Source: Spirogloea muscicola (Eukaryota; Streptophyta; Zygnematophyceae; Spirogloeales; Spirogloeaceae). From it: 19,872 nt of DNA. Below are positions 8,060 to 18,275 of this stretch, one piece after another. The stretch is taken from contig WELB01000034.1 of NCBI GenBank assembly GCA_009602725.1, positions 900,856 through 920,727 on the forward strand, written 5' to 3'. Made by a program: the position numbers and the translations under genes. A model generated the notes under the pieces. The model saw nothing but the letters and a program-made list of their open reading frames with translations. It was not told the DNA's origin and did not search any database. The first letter of the stretch is position 1. Each line of letters starts with the position of its first letter.

Positions 8060-11000
8060 TCATGGCCAAGCTCCACTGGAGTTCCGCTGCAACCATTTGT
8101 TTTGTACAGAGACCCGGAAATTCCAATCATCGTAGTGGTCCCAGCCGATGTTGTAATTCCAGAAAAACCACCCACTGGAGGCCATGCCATACGTTTGGAG
8201 TTGCGCCTGCCATTGAACACATCTCGACATCTTGTTGTCAAAATCTCATGCTCCATGTACATCTCTTGGCTTCAAGGCAGCAGGACAGCCTGAAACAGCA
8301 GGCACACAACAATCCATACCAGGCCGTAATTGATGTAATCTGCAAATGTTGCATTTGAGCTTCCATACAGGGCATTTGACCACTCGCCAATCATCAGCAA
8401 CCATCCAGCCTTGGCAACTGCCTGTTGCATTCAATGAAACGTATGAAGTCAGAAGCAGTGGGAAACTGGTACCTGCATTTCAGAGCATCAAGCACCTACT
8501 TAACCTTACTATGACCCTCTACGACTCAAGCAAATGCATCATTGTTCATCTATTAGAGCTTCGTAAGCTATCGAGGTCATAAAAATCAACAAGCATTCAG
8601 CATTCACCTTTATGAATGAAGCGTCACTTGAACGCACAAGCTGTTCAATCTCAGTGGCGCTTTTGTCCTCAAGTGTAGGGTCAAATACGTGGTAGAAGTG
8701 GTAATCAAGGATGACATTTGTGTAATCTGGCAGAGTGGGATCCTGGTAGAATTCATATGGGGATGCGTTTCCCACCCTGAAGCCGAAGCCCACATATGTG
8801 CATTTTGAGTATGTCCTGACGACTTTGTAAGCGTCTCTGTAGTACTGGACTAGCTGGGGCAGAGGAACGTTGGGTGTGCTTGCAGTTTCGTCTGGTGCCC
8901 TGGGCTCATTCAGGACGCCAATGCCTGCGAGCATTGGGCTGCTGTTGTACCTGCAATACCCCAGAAATATATGGTCAAGCATGCATCAGCTTATTGGTAC
9001 TGCAGCTTTTGACACATCAGGCCTTGCTCTGCCACTCTGAATGGGAGGAGAGAGTGGACCAGTAGAATGTAGACTGGAGGACATACTGCAATAGAATATT
9101 AATCATACTACCTCAACAATGTGACATGTCTCATGCCAAGCACACTGGCTGACTTCATTGTTGTACCTGTTGGCAATCCAGCCTATGGCATCGAGGGTCT
9201 TCTCAATGTTGGTGCTTTCTGGCCAGGCAAATTCAATCACTCCATCTCTGCTAGCACTCGAGTCGCCACCATTCTGGGATCCAAATGCTGCATGCATGGA
9301 GATCCAGATTCTGATGCCATATCTCACTGCAACAGTGCAATGCCCACTAATTGTCATGAATTTGAGTTATGTACCTCAGAATCCTGCATGCTGAGGTGGT
9401 GAGTGAGATGTTGATCACAATGGACTTTCCACTAACCACCCACACATCTTACAAGCTGACTGGTTAAACTCAACAGATCCACATCGGATGGAGGTCGCAA
9501 CTCACAGCCCATAACAAACGCCCAGTCTAGGTACTTGGTGCTGCCAGCAACAAATGGCCAGTCAGGATTGTCCTCCTGAGTAGTCCAATAACCAATGGGA
9601 ATGCGCACAGCGTTGATGTTCTGCAAGATGTAAAAGTGCAAGGTCAACGCTAGATAGTGCATGAGGACAAGGTGTTGTAGTAATTACTGATGCGTTTTGT
9701 ACCCATGCTAGCCAGGTTCAGGCACAGTAGCTTGTGATCAGAGTAGCCAGCTCCGAAGTGCTACCTGAGTTGCCATCCAAGCAAAGTCACTCTCTGTGAT
9801 GAACGTGGACCAGTGCGCTTCCAGGCGCTGCGTAGCATTCACTTTGCCCAAGCCGCTGCAGAGCTGCCAGTCTGACACTAGAGCAGACGTCTGCAGGTCA
9901 AAGGTCACAGCTTAGCCCTATGCAGGTCAGCAACGACACGCTCACCTAGGAAAGCTCAAGTATGATGTATGCTCAGATGTTGGATGCAGGGCGCCTGTCG
10001 ATTTTGAGATTGATGACTCTCCTGAGACTTACAATGTTCAAGTAGAAAGAAGATGGGCCAGCCCAGGAGGCAGCAGAGCTCAGGTCCACACTAGCTGCCG
10101 GCAGATCAGCAGCCAGTACGCCAGTGTCTTTTGCCTGGACATATGCGCCGTTGGAAGCCTGCGGTGTGTGTTTGCAGCCAATGATCAGCAGTATGGATTT
10201 CTGATGCCTACGTGCGTGTTGAGTTGCACTGATAGAATCGCCTTGGCACTTGACAGCAATGCCATGATGGCTTTGCACGTGCAGCCCAATAATTTGCAAC
10301 CAGTATCCAGACATAGTCCAGATACATAGATGACCTTACATTGGTCACAAAAGTAGGCGCAAAAATGGCACCTGCAGCATGATGAGGCTGCCATTGAAGG
10401 GGCAAATGAATAAGCCAAACGTCTCATATGCATCTGCTGGCCACTTGTTTGCATAAACGGCCCTCCCGCCGCCACGCACCGCCGACACAAAGTACCCATT
10501 GGCGGCACGGAGCTGCAGAGGCCCCGTCGGACCCCCCACACGTCGGATACCGAACGTCTCGCCCGTCCCTGCCGTCGTTGCAGCAGCCGTCACCTGAACA
10601 GGCATGTGGCCAATGTCGAACATCAGAGCTGCTTTGAGAGAGGCTCCATGGCTTACTGCCCATGTCCTTGCAGAATGTCAGTACAAGTTGCACGAATGCC
10701 AAGGCAATCACCAGGGAGCCGCCTCCGTTGATGGCCGACACATAGCGGCCTGTGGTGAGCGATTGCAGCGTGATGGCTGCGCCGTCCATGAGGGCCGGGA
10801 TGCCCTCGTACAGCGAGGGCACCATCCATGGCTCACCAAGCAGCCAGCCACCCAGATTCACGCCCCGAAAAGCAGGCACGCTCTTGACCTGCACACCAAC
10901 CACTTCACGGTCCACGTCAGCGTAACAGTGAAGGATCTCGCCCTCTGCCAAGGTATACAGGGAGGGTTTAGCACTCCTGAAATCTGTAACTGAGACATAG

Positions 11001-13252
11001 TTGACATTGTGACACTACAGGAAAATTTGCACTTGCTAAGAATCGGTAACATACTAAGACAGAGTCCAATCCGCCTCACCGATGGCATTACCCAATGATG
11101 TATTACGTAGACATGCAATTAAGGCATCCGAATAAAGAGTGCTTCTAGGTCTGCTGATCAGTCTCAGGACGCACGGTACCTCCATCACTTTGAAAGTCTC
11201 ATATTGTTCAGGGGTTGTCGACCACCTCCACATGTAGCCAGAAGGGTCAGCAGCAACCCACAGGCCATCGTACGCCAAGAGTTGCACCTTGCCATCAGCA
11301 AGCTAGAACCGCACTATGGAAAATCATTAGTAGGTCATCAACACGTGCTCAAGAGCCGTCCAGGGGGCCATCAGGCAATTGTTGACATGTGTCAAGAGTA
11401 GACAATAATTGATGTCGCCAAGTGTAGCTTACCTGCTTCACCGTGAATACTGTTGCAGCCGTAGACTGGAAGCTGATCACAATTGGGCCCCCAACAGAGA
11501 CCTGGGGGTTCTGGAGGTGCATCATGACCTGCAGGTTACAGGCAGCCTGATCAAGAGCTGGTCAAGAGATCGTCGGGCAGCCCAGAGTGTGGCTTATCTT
11601 TCAGAGGGGAAGGTTTTGTGCATACAGGAGCCTCGTTCTTGTTGCCTGCTGTGACGTATCCCCCACCCGGTGTCCGTAGCTGGATGGTGTTCGTAGACAG
11701 CCGCCGTACAGTCATATAGGTCGACGCCAGATACCGGATGCCAGGCCATGCGGTGACGTAGCCCTGCCAGTCTGCGCTGTTGTTGCCATAGGTGGACCAG
11801 TAACCCCCAAAGTTGGTATATATCTGGATCTGCATTCGTGACAAGCCAGTGCGAGTGCCTGTGACTTGTTTAGAACTCTATGTCTGCGCTTGACCACCAT
11901 GTAAACAGACCCATGTGTCCATAGCACAGTAAGCTTCCATTGCTGCTACTGCCTCTCGCTCTCTGGCTAGACGTGGGCGGAAACTATTTATATGACTTAC
12001 TCGGGCGCCGTCTTGCAGGGTGTTAGACCACCAGCGCGAGTCCATTGCTGGCGCCTGTGGCTGCATTGCTGGCAGCAGGACCTGGAAGAATGAGCAAGCA
12101 GCACTGCGCCGGTGAACAAAGAGGCCTGATTGCATCCTTCCACTCGAGCTTTGCAAGGTCTAAATCTTCTGACATCCTGATTTTTAGATTGTTCTGAGTT
12201 ATGGACATCTTTATATATGGGAAAAAAATTTTATGCTTCTGAAAAGAGTATGTTGAGGGTATAACGGACACAAGGCCCGTTAGTGCAATGGTTGACGCAT
12301 GAGTCACACAGCTCTTGGAGTGGCCAGCAAAAAAAGGAGGTAGAGGACATAGTTCAAAGAGAGCCAAACTTTGAGAGGGACCACAGGGCCCGCGCCAAAA
12401 GACATTGTGTCGCACCTCGGTCACAGTGAAGAGCTGCAAGGTGGATGATAGAACTTTGGAGCGCCACAAATATCCGCTGCTATCCGTTGTGACGTATCTC
12501 CCGTCGTACGCCATCAGTACTATCTGCGAAGTGCCAACCTGCGCCACCACCAGCCTCTGCTGAGCAACCCTCTCAGGTTGTAATATAGGAGCGCGCGCAT
12601 GTCTTGCTTCCCAGCAGCAAGAGCAGATACCAAACCTGAGTGAGGTTGAACACTGTGGCAAGGCCGTTCCTGGCTGTTGTCATGATAGGCCCGCCGGCGT
12701 TAGCCAGGTTTGCGGCCTTGAGCCCGGCTCCTCCGAGGGGCCGAATCTTGGCTTGAGCAGCTGCCAACTGGCTGCCGGCAGCGATGTAGCGGCCGCCAGG
12801 GGCGACGAGCTGCGGCGGTACAGGCGCAGGGGCTGTCGTGAGACCATCTGCTGAAGTGATGTATTCTGGCCAAAAATGGACTGATGAGCTGGGCCTGCTG
12901 AGGCTGCAGGCCTCACCTGGACTTGATACTTGTTCAGCCGTCGGACGGTCAGGAAGCCGGCGCCCTTGCCGCCGACGCTCTTGGGCCGGCCGGCCACCAC
13001 AAAAGACTGCCACTTGGTGCTGCTCTTGGCAGCATCTGCCCACAGAAGCCCGCGTACGGTGCTCAGTTGCACCTGCAAGTGCGGCCATCAATACAGGCTG
13101 TCAATTTGTTCTTCCTCGTAGTAAGATGCACGTACTGGTGGGAGAGCTTCAGAAGGATGCAGTCCATGAAAGGTGAAGCCGACTCTGTCAAAGACACAGA
13201 GAGAGTGAGAAAGAGAAGGGACAGTAGGGGAGGAGGAGAGGAGAGAGAGGGG

Positions 13253-13292
<40 letters not shown>

Positions 13293-13949
13293 AGGTGCGG
13301 TGCATCAGGTTGAAGTTGCTGTGATGTGCAGACCTTAGCACCATCCTGAAAAGCATTGTCCAGCCAGTACGTCGGTGTGGCCTTAGCCAGCTGCAGCTCT
13401 CGGTTGTTGGAGCAGCACAAACCGGTGCAGACGGGTAGGGACCCAGTATTTGGGGGTGGGCTTGCCAACAAGGGGGTAGAGGTACGCTTCAGCACTGTCT
13501 CCGGCGACGCCACGAGCTCGGCACTGCAGAGAGATTCGCGAGTTTTGGTTCAGGCTTAGGGGAGGTGCAGAAGGCCATAACCCTGACCTTCTGTCGCTGA
13601 TGAATCGGCGGCAGAGCAATGCTTGCAACTCTGTGCAGTCTTCTCAGTCGACCTCTTCGTCAATATCACCTTGCTCGCTCTCTCCTTCCATTGCCATATC
13701 TCTCTGCATACAGGACGACAACGCTCATCCATGCGACATCCTAGCGATGACCGCCACGTACGAGGCAATCGCAGGCACTGGCGGTGACACTCTCCGTCTG
13801 TGGTGGCCTTGGCCGGAGCTGTGATGGCCTCTGCGCCTGGGATCTGCTCCCGCAGCGCATGCTGGTGTGGCAGTGCTCAGCACAAGTAGTAGAAGACTGA
13901 TCGTGAGAGCTGCTGCTGCCGCCGGCGGCGCCCACAGCTTGTGACCCAT
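8060..13949 (-). CDS. Secreted GH5 exo-1,3-beta-glucanase with duplicated N-terminal modules (18 exons)
   Basis: Minus-strand exons: 1 from 13949 (end unresolved, near 13745-13800), then 13523-13334, 13072-12917, 12809-12636, 12538-12416, 12081-12001, 11829-11626, 11528-11433, 11302-11180, 10942-10712, 10593-10372, 10158-10033, 9890-9765, 9620-9506, 9326-9167, 8950-8608, 8421-8320 and 8206-8060. Exons 2-18 give 905 aa; exon 1 adds a signal peptide (MGHKLWAPPAAAAALTISLL and a further Leu-rich stretch). Exons 10-18 match plant glucan 1,3-beta-glucosidase: RGVNLGGWL, a fascin-like domain (YVSAINGGG, ETFGIRRV, YETFGLF), INAVRIPIGYW, HAAFGSQNGG, acid/base Glu in GIGVLNEP (8905-8907) and nucleophile Glu in MIGEWSN (8383-8385). 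Both catalytic Glu are present, so activity is expected on wall or extracellular 1,3-beta-glucan. Exons 2-9 add about 380 residues as two duplicated modules not usual for the plant proteins, which are about 500 aa. Exon 10's acceptor could lie 3 bases upstream. Confidence 0.9.
11180..12081 (-). repeat. Trefoil-like module 2 of the glucanase (exons 6-9)
   Basis: The protein reads SRWWSNTLQDGAR, IQIYTNFGGYWSTYG, YMTVRRLSTNTIQ, LRTPGGGYVTAG, GGPIVISFQSTAATVFTVKQ and LLAYDGLWVAADPSGYMW, ending YETFKVME. The pattern of short beta-strand blocks with (D/G)G(R/L)(Y/W)V(A/T) motifs suggests a fascin/RICIN-type beta-trefoil, probably for carbohydrate or protein binding. It parallels module 1 block for block. 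Confidence 0.75.
12416..13378 (-). repeat. Trefoil-like module 1 of the glucanase (end of exon 2 to exon 5)
   Basis: The matching blocks are YWLDNAFQDGAK, VQLSTVRGLLWADA, FLTVRRLNKYQVQ, LVAPGGRYIAAG, GGPIMTTARNGLATVFNLTQ and LMAYDGRYVTTDSSGYLW, ending FTVTE. The last exon of each module is exactly 123 bases, and all junctions are phase 0, which supports an origin by duplication of an exon cassette. Confidence 0.75.
13188..13292. repeat. GA-rich microsatellite in glucanase intron 2
   Basis: A purine run on the plus strand, ending in about twelve GA units, lies inside the intron between exons 2 and 3. On the transcribed minus strand it is a CT-rich tract about 115-220 bases upstream of the exon 3 acceptor. 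Confidence 0.85.
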
Positions 13950-14670
13950 ACAGGTCAGTGAGGCTAGGCCTGTTTGGGCCGTGCTCTCTGGCTCGCTTCA
14001 CCAGCGTCCCTCACTTGCTTCTCCTCTGCTCCCTAGCACCCCATTCACTTGCTCAGATCCTGCTCGCTTTCTCCATGCCTTCTCCCCCGCGCTGCGACTG
14101 AGCCCGCTCGCAGAAGGATTGGCAGCAGGCGGCTCTCCCAGACCAGGCTTCGGCCCGCCTCCGCACCCCAGCGGCGGGATGCGTGGGGGGGGCACTGTAG
14201 GGAGGCCGCGCGGGCTCAGCCAGGCTGCCGGAGCTGGGTGGGCGCGCGGGCAGTGCAGGAGCAGGCCGGGCGGGGGAGGGGGGTGGTATACCCGGAGCTC
14301 CCGCCGCCTCCCTCTTCCCCCTGCCTCCCTTTGCAGCCGCATTATAACGAATCGGTCATAAACAACCTTTGTGTGCACCTGGTCCGTTTACACAGCCGCT
14401 TAGCCACAAGACCAGCGGAGCCGCATCCCCATTCTCTTTCCCCGCAGAGGAGCCCTCCCTCCTCGACGGCGGCAGCGCAACCCCCCGCGAGCCCGGCTCC
14501 GCCAGCGACAGAGGCAGGGGGGTTCCGACCAGCGGGGCGGGCGCCCGGCTCGGCCCCCTGGCCAGGTGCCTGCGCCAGGGGCCGGGGGCGGGGCGGGTGC
14601 GAGGTTTGACCCGGTCAGCCGAGTTGCCCGCGCCCTGGCGCCGTGCTGCTTCTGCCTGCCAGATCCAGGT

Positions 14671-14944
14671 CTGCCACGTGGCAGCAAGTCTTGCTCCAGG
14701 GTGGGGTGCTTGTGAAACGTGGCCTGCTCTGAGTGGACAATGACCCTGCCCCCGAGCCAGCCCTTTTGAAAGGGACACCCCTCCTGCCGCCTCACGACAG
14801 CACGGAGCCGGCGGCGGGGCCCTCTGCACGTGCTGCACGTGCTCCTTGCCCGCAGGAAGAACGTCAGCGGCCTGCCGCCGACGTGGGCAGGTGCCGGCGG
14901 GCGCCGACGTGGCTGCCTGCGTGGCGGCGCGCCGGCCGACGTGG
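14671..14944. promoter_or_regulatory. Dense ACGT-core motif cluster in the divergent promoter
   Basis: A perfect 14-bp palindrome CTGCCACGTGGCAG (14671-14684) contains a G-box. AACGTGG follows at 14716-14722, two GCACGTGC palindromes at 14826-14833 and 14835-14842, and three GACGTGG sites at 14880-14886, 14906-14912 and 14938-14944. Such clusters recruit plant bZIP or bHLH factors. A shared role for both flanking wall genes is inference. Confidence 0.45.
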
Positions 14945-15069
14945 CGGGCGCGGCCCGTTGACCCAACCCCGCCGCCGCCGGCGCGGCCCGCCCCCCGCCT
15001 CTGTCCTCTGCCGGCCCTCAGCCCGGTTGGGGCCCCCCCACCCCGTCGGAGTGAGCTCTTTCCTGAACG

Positions 15070-15130
15070 GAGATAGTGGCCCTTCCAAAGGGGGCGGGGC
15101 CGTTAAGCCAGCCGGAAAAGAACGAACAAG
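15070..15130 (-). mobile_element. Minus-oriented retroelement 3' tail in the divergent promoter
   Basis: The reverse complement reads CTTGTTCGTTCTTTTCCGGC, then TGGCTTAACGGCCCC, CCCCCTTTGG and AGGGCCACTATCTCC, aligning across its length with the tails at 6361-6420 and 5233-5300. No coding part is attached. The hairpin is weakened here. This is a divergent copy, so moderate confidence. Confidence 0.5.
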
Positions 15131-15441
15131 AAGGTCCACAAGGCCCACCACGGCCCCCAAGCTCCACAAGGCGGCCCAGCCGCCGCAGCTGCGGCCCACT
15201 GCAGCCGTCCCGCTGCTCCCCCTCGAGGCGGCCTTCCCCCGGCGCCTGCGCAGAGCCCTCACCTCAGGAGGCAAGCGGGAGCTCGGCGCGGCGGCGGCCT
15301 GGGCCTGCCGCCAGGCAAGCTGCCCGCGAGCAGGCGAGCGGCGTGAGCTGCCACAGCTCGACTCCTTGCACCGCCCCTGGGAAGCTCTTTCTGCACATGG
15401 TGCAGCCTCGAGCGAGAGCTGGCCACCACCAGCTGCGCCCG

Positions 15442-18275
15442 ATGCCGCCCAAGCTTCGGCCTTTCCCGGCGGCCGCCGTCCTCCTCTGCGCGCTCGGCCT
15501 GGCCGCAGCAGCTGGTGATTTCTCGTGTTCCATCGTCGCTCTCGAAGCTTGAGACAAGTCGAAGCTCAAGACGGCAGCTTGCCGGAATAGCAGTACGAGT
15601 TTGTGTGGTTACTCGTCATCCAGGATCGCCAGCTGCAGTTTGACATCTCGCTTACCAATCTGGCTCACTGTCTTGTGGAACTGTTGGCGACACTCCCGCA
15701 GCGCCCAGAAGCTCCATCGTGCCGGACCTGGTCGTCGCCCTTGATGGGTCGGGGCACTACAAGACCATCCACGATGCGCTGTCGGCGGCGCCCGCCGGGT
15801 CTTCCACCAGACGGACAGTCATCTACATCAAGGTCTGTCTAAGTCCTCGTTATTTGCAAGCATGCTGTCGGGTTTTCACGTGCATCTTTCTCTCATCCTC
15901 TCTCAATATGACAGAAATTTTAGTCCCCTCATAGCATGTTGAGGAGCTGCTCGCCACTTGGTACAGAGAAGCTGGTCCACTTGGTGCTGCGAGATGCGAA
16001 GCAGCGAAAGTAAAATAGGAATTGCCACCCGATTTTCCCTTGGTCTTGGCTAGTGCGTTGTGAAGACTTGCACAAAAGGTGACAGTGTTACAGACATGTG
16101 GCAAGGCCGGGTCAAGCTCAAGTTGCTGAAGGATTGAACAAATTGTCGAGCTAGCCTTGTCAGTCGACTTTGATAAGTACAGGACCGTCAGGTTTGCGGA
16201 GAATTATAATGAATACAGGACCGTCAGGTTTGCGGAGATTAGCAGTCAGGAGTTGGGCCTTGGACACAGCCAACGTTTACAGATAGCTTGTTAGCTCACT
16301 CTTCTAGCTTGATGGCACAGGATTGAGCAGCCTAGAGTGTCATACTAAAAGGATGGGAGCTATGCTCACAATCATAGTCCAACCGTCACCCTGGGATATT
16401 GAGAACACAGAAGAGGCTAGATTGTTTCAGGCTTTGTTTGGAGTTTTAAGGCAGACTCTGTGGCTGCAGGGGGGGGTGTACACAGAGTATCCGGTGGTGG
16501 AGTACAACCAGCCATTCCTGACACTCATAGGAGATCCCAGTGGGAAGACCATCATAACTGGCAGCCACTATGCTGGTCAGAAAACGCCCGACGGGAGCTA
16601 TGGCACTGAGAACAGCCAGACCTTTTGGGTCAACGCCACTGACTTCATTGCAGAGGGGATAACTTTTGCCAACACCAAGCACTCTGATCACCATACGAGC
16701 GATGAGCAGGCTGTGGCCTTGAAGGTTCAGTTCAGATGCTGACCTCATGAGACGCTCTTAGACACTGAGACACTTTGAACTTCCACAGAGTTTCATGATA
16801 TTTGATATAAGTCAACTGAGATGTTCAACCAATGCTTGTTAGTTGCAAGCCATGACTGGTCTACTGGTTCCGCAATTTATCTTGAATCTCGTGCGCACCA
16901 ACAGACCTACCTCCATGCGAGCTATGCAGGTCTCAGGCGATCGAGCAGCATTTTATGACTGCACCATTCTTGGCTCCCAGGTTTGTGGTGCTCGAATCAC
17001 TGTTAAATGTAGCATCTGTCATTCAGGACCTGCCTGGGAAGAGTTAGAATGGCCTGGTACAGGCCCATCTGGCATGTGCAGGTAAGGCCTCTGAGATTGG
17101 GTGCACTGCTGCTCAATGCATGACAGGACACGCTTTACGTGGAGCAGAATAGGCAGTACTACAAGAACTGCTATATTGCAGGCCACACCGACTTCATCTT
17201 TGGGGAAGCTTTGGCTTTCTTTGAAAACTGCACCATGGCTGTGACGGCTCCAGGCGGGGGCATCACGGCTCAGCACAGGACGACGGCCACAGAGCGCAGC
17301 GGCTTCTCCTTTGTGGGCGGGCGTATTATATCAGATACCACCGATGGCATTGTGCACAAGTAATACAGCCAGTTGCTCTGGTTCGAGTCTGAGATGTAGT
17401 GCGTTGTCGGGTTAGGGATCTCCTGAGAGTGTAGACATGCCCAATGTGGAGCTCTCTTAACACATCTGTTTTGCTTGCAGCTCAGTGATGCTTGCCTACT
17501 CTGATACTGCCATCTCTAACTGCTTGCTTGGCTCTACAGGAGCTGGCTGGGCAGAGTCTGGGGTGTGTACGCAGTGGTGGTGTTTGCAAACGTCGTCATA
17601 CAAGAGGATGTCATCAAGAAGCCCGGGTGGGGCTTCGTTTCTGGCGTCTCCACGACAAACGTCAAGGCCTTCATGGGCGAGTACAAGTGCACGGGCGTTG
17701 ATTACGACGTGTCAGAAAGGGTGTCATGGTCGCATCAGCTAACAGCCGCGCAGGCGGAGCCATTCCTGACGGTCGACTATGTCGATGGCAAGTCGTGGCT
17801 GGTCAGCACCCCAGGCGGGATTGCGACCGGGCTGCGATCCCCGCCCGTCTCGGCTGCGCCCAGGCAGCCTCCGCTGCACCAGTCGATTCCGCCGCCGCCA
17901 CCCAAAGTCCCAACGTCACTATCCCGGCCGCCTCCAAGGAAGCCATCGAAGCCACCGCCAGCCCATTCGCCTCCACCCCCTTCTCCGAGGCTGCTGGCGC
18001 ATCCACCGCCGCCACCCAAGTTGCGGAGCCCGCCTCCGGCTAAGGCCAAGTCTCCAATTTCGCCACCGTCGCCGTCACCAGCAGCCACCGGCCACCACCT
18101 AAAGTACCCGCCCTCTCGCCCAAAGGGCCACCACATACAGTACCCGCCGCCACCGGCGTCGTCCAAGACCCCTTCAAAGGCTGCCGGCACTGGCCACCAC
18201 TTGAAGTACCCTCCCTCCCGCAAGACAGGCCACCACATTAAGTACCCCCCACCGCCGGGCCCAAAGAAGCTCTAG
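15442..18275 (+). CDS. PME: Secreted pectin methylesterase with Pro-rich HRGP-like tail (6 exons)
   Basis: Exons are 15442-15514, 15702-15832, 16470-16724, 16930-16980, 17127-17359 and 17540-18275, giving 492 aa. CE8 enzymes remove methyl esters from wall homogalacturonan, releasing carboxylates that bind calcium. A signal peptide (MPPKLRPFPAAAVLLCALGL plus an Ala run) leads straight into VVALDGSGHYKTI; there is no inhibitor-like PRO domain, so it is a type II form. Family motifs are intact: GVYTE (70-74), QAVAL (148-152), Gln170-Asp171 in QDTLY, Asp192 in DFIFG and Arg253 in LGRVW, so Asp and Arg catalytic residues are present. From about residue 346 the tail of some 147 residues is rich in PPPP, SPPP and KPPP and ends in four GHH(L/I)(K/Q)YPP motifs. 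ATG 15442 best places the signal peptide; an upstream in-frame ATG exists. It is divergent from the glucanase gene. Confidence 0.92.
16178..16238. repeat. Two-copy direct repeat in pectinesterase intron 2
   Basis: A 25-base block starting TACAGGACCGTCAGG occurs at 16178-16202 and 16214-16238, a 36-base period. It lies within the longest intron of the gene and has no coding role that I can see. Confidence 0.85.
18090..18257 (+). repeat. 102-base coding repeat, GHH-x-x-YPP motif
   Basis: GHHLKYPPS starts at 18090 and 18192, and GHHI(Q/K)YPPPP at 18126 and 18228. The period is exactly 102 bases (34 residues), with two motifs 12 residues apart in each unit. The paired His and the Tyr next to Pro are spaced regularly. 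Confidence 0.85.

Larger units (their letters stand above)
13950..15441. other. GC-rich divergent intergenic region between glucanase and pectinesterase
   Basis: This 1.49-kb region separates two start codons in opposite directions. From about 14060 it is strongly GC-rich, which leaves long open frames on both strands (for example 14733-15518 plus). None has a recognisable domain. It holds ACGT-core motifs at 14671-14944 and a minus-oriented retroelement tail at 15070-15130. Confidence 0.55.

Noticed and set aside
13188-13292. Regular repeat considered as a possible CRISPR-like or satellite array
   Set aside because: It is a simple GA microsatellite without spacers, inside an intron of a eukaryotic gene.
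14733-15518. 261-codon open frame on the plus strand
   Set aside because: It lies in very GC-rich DNA where stops are rare, overlaps equally long frames on the other strand, and has low-complexity Arg/Pro/Ala content with no motif. Only its neighbourhood near 15442 holds a real start, in another frame.
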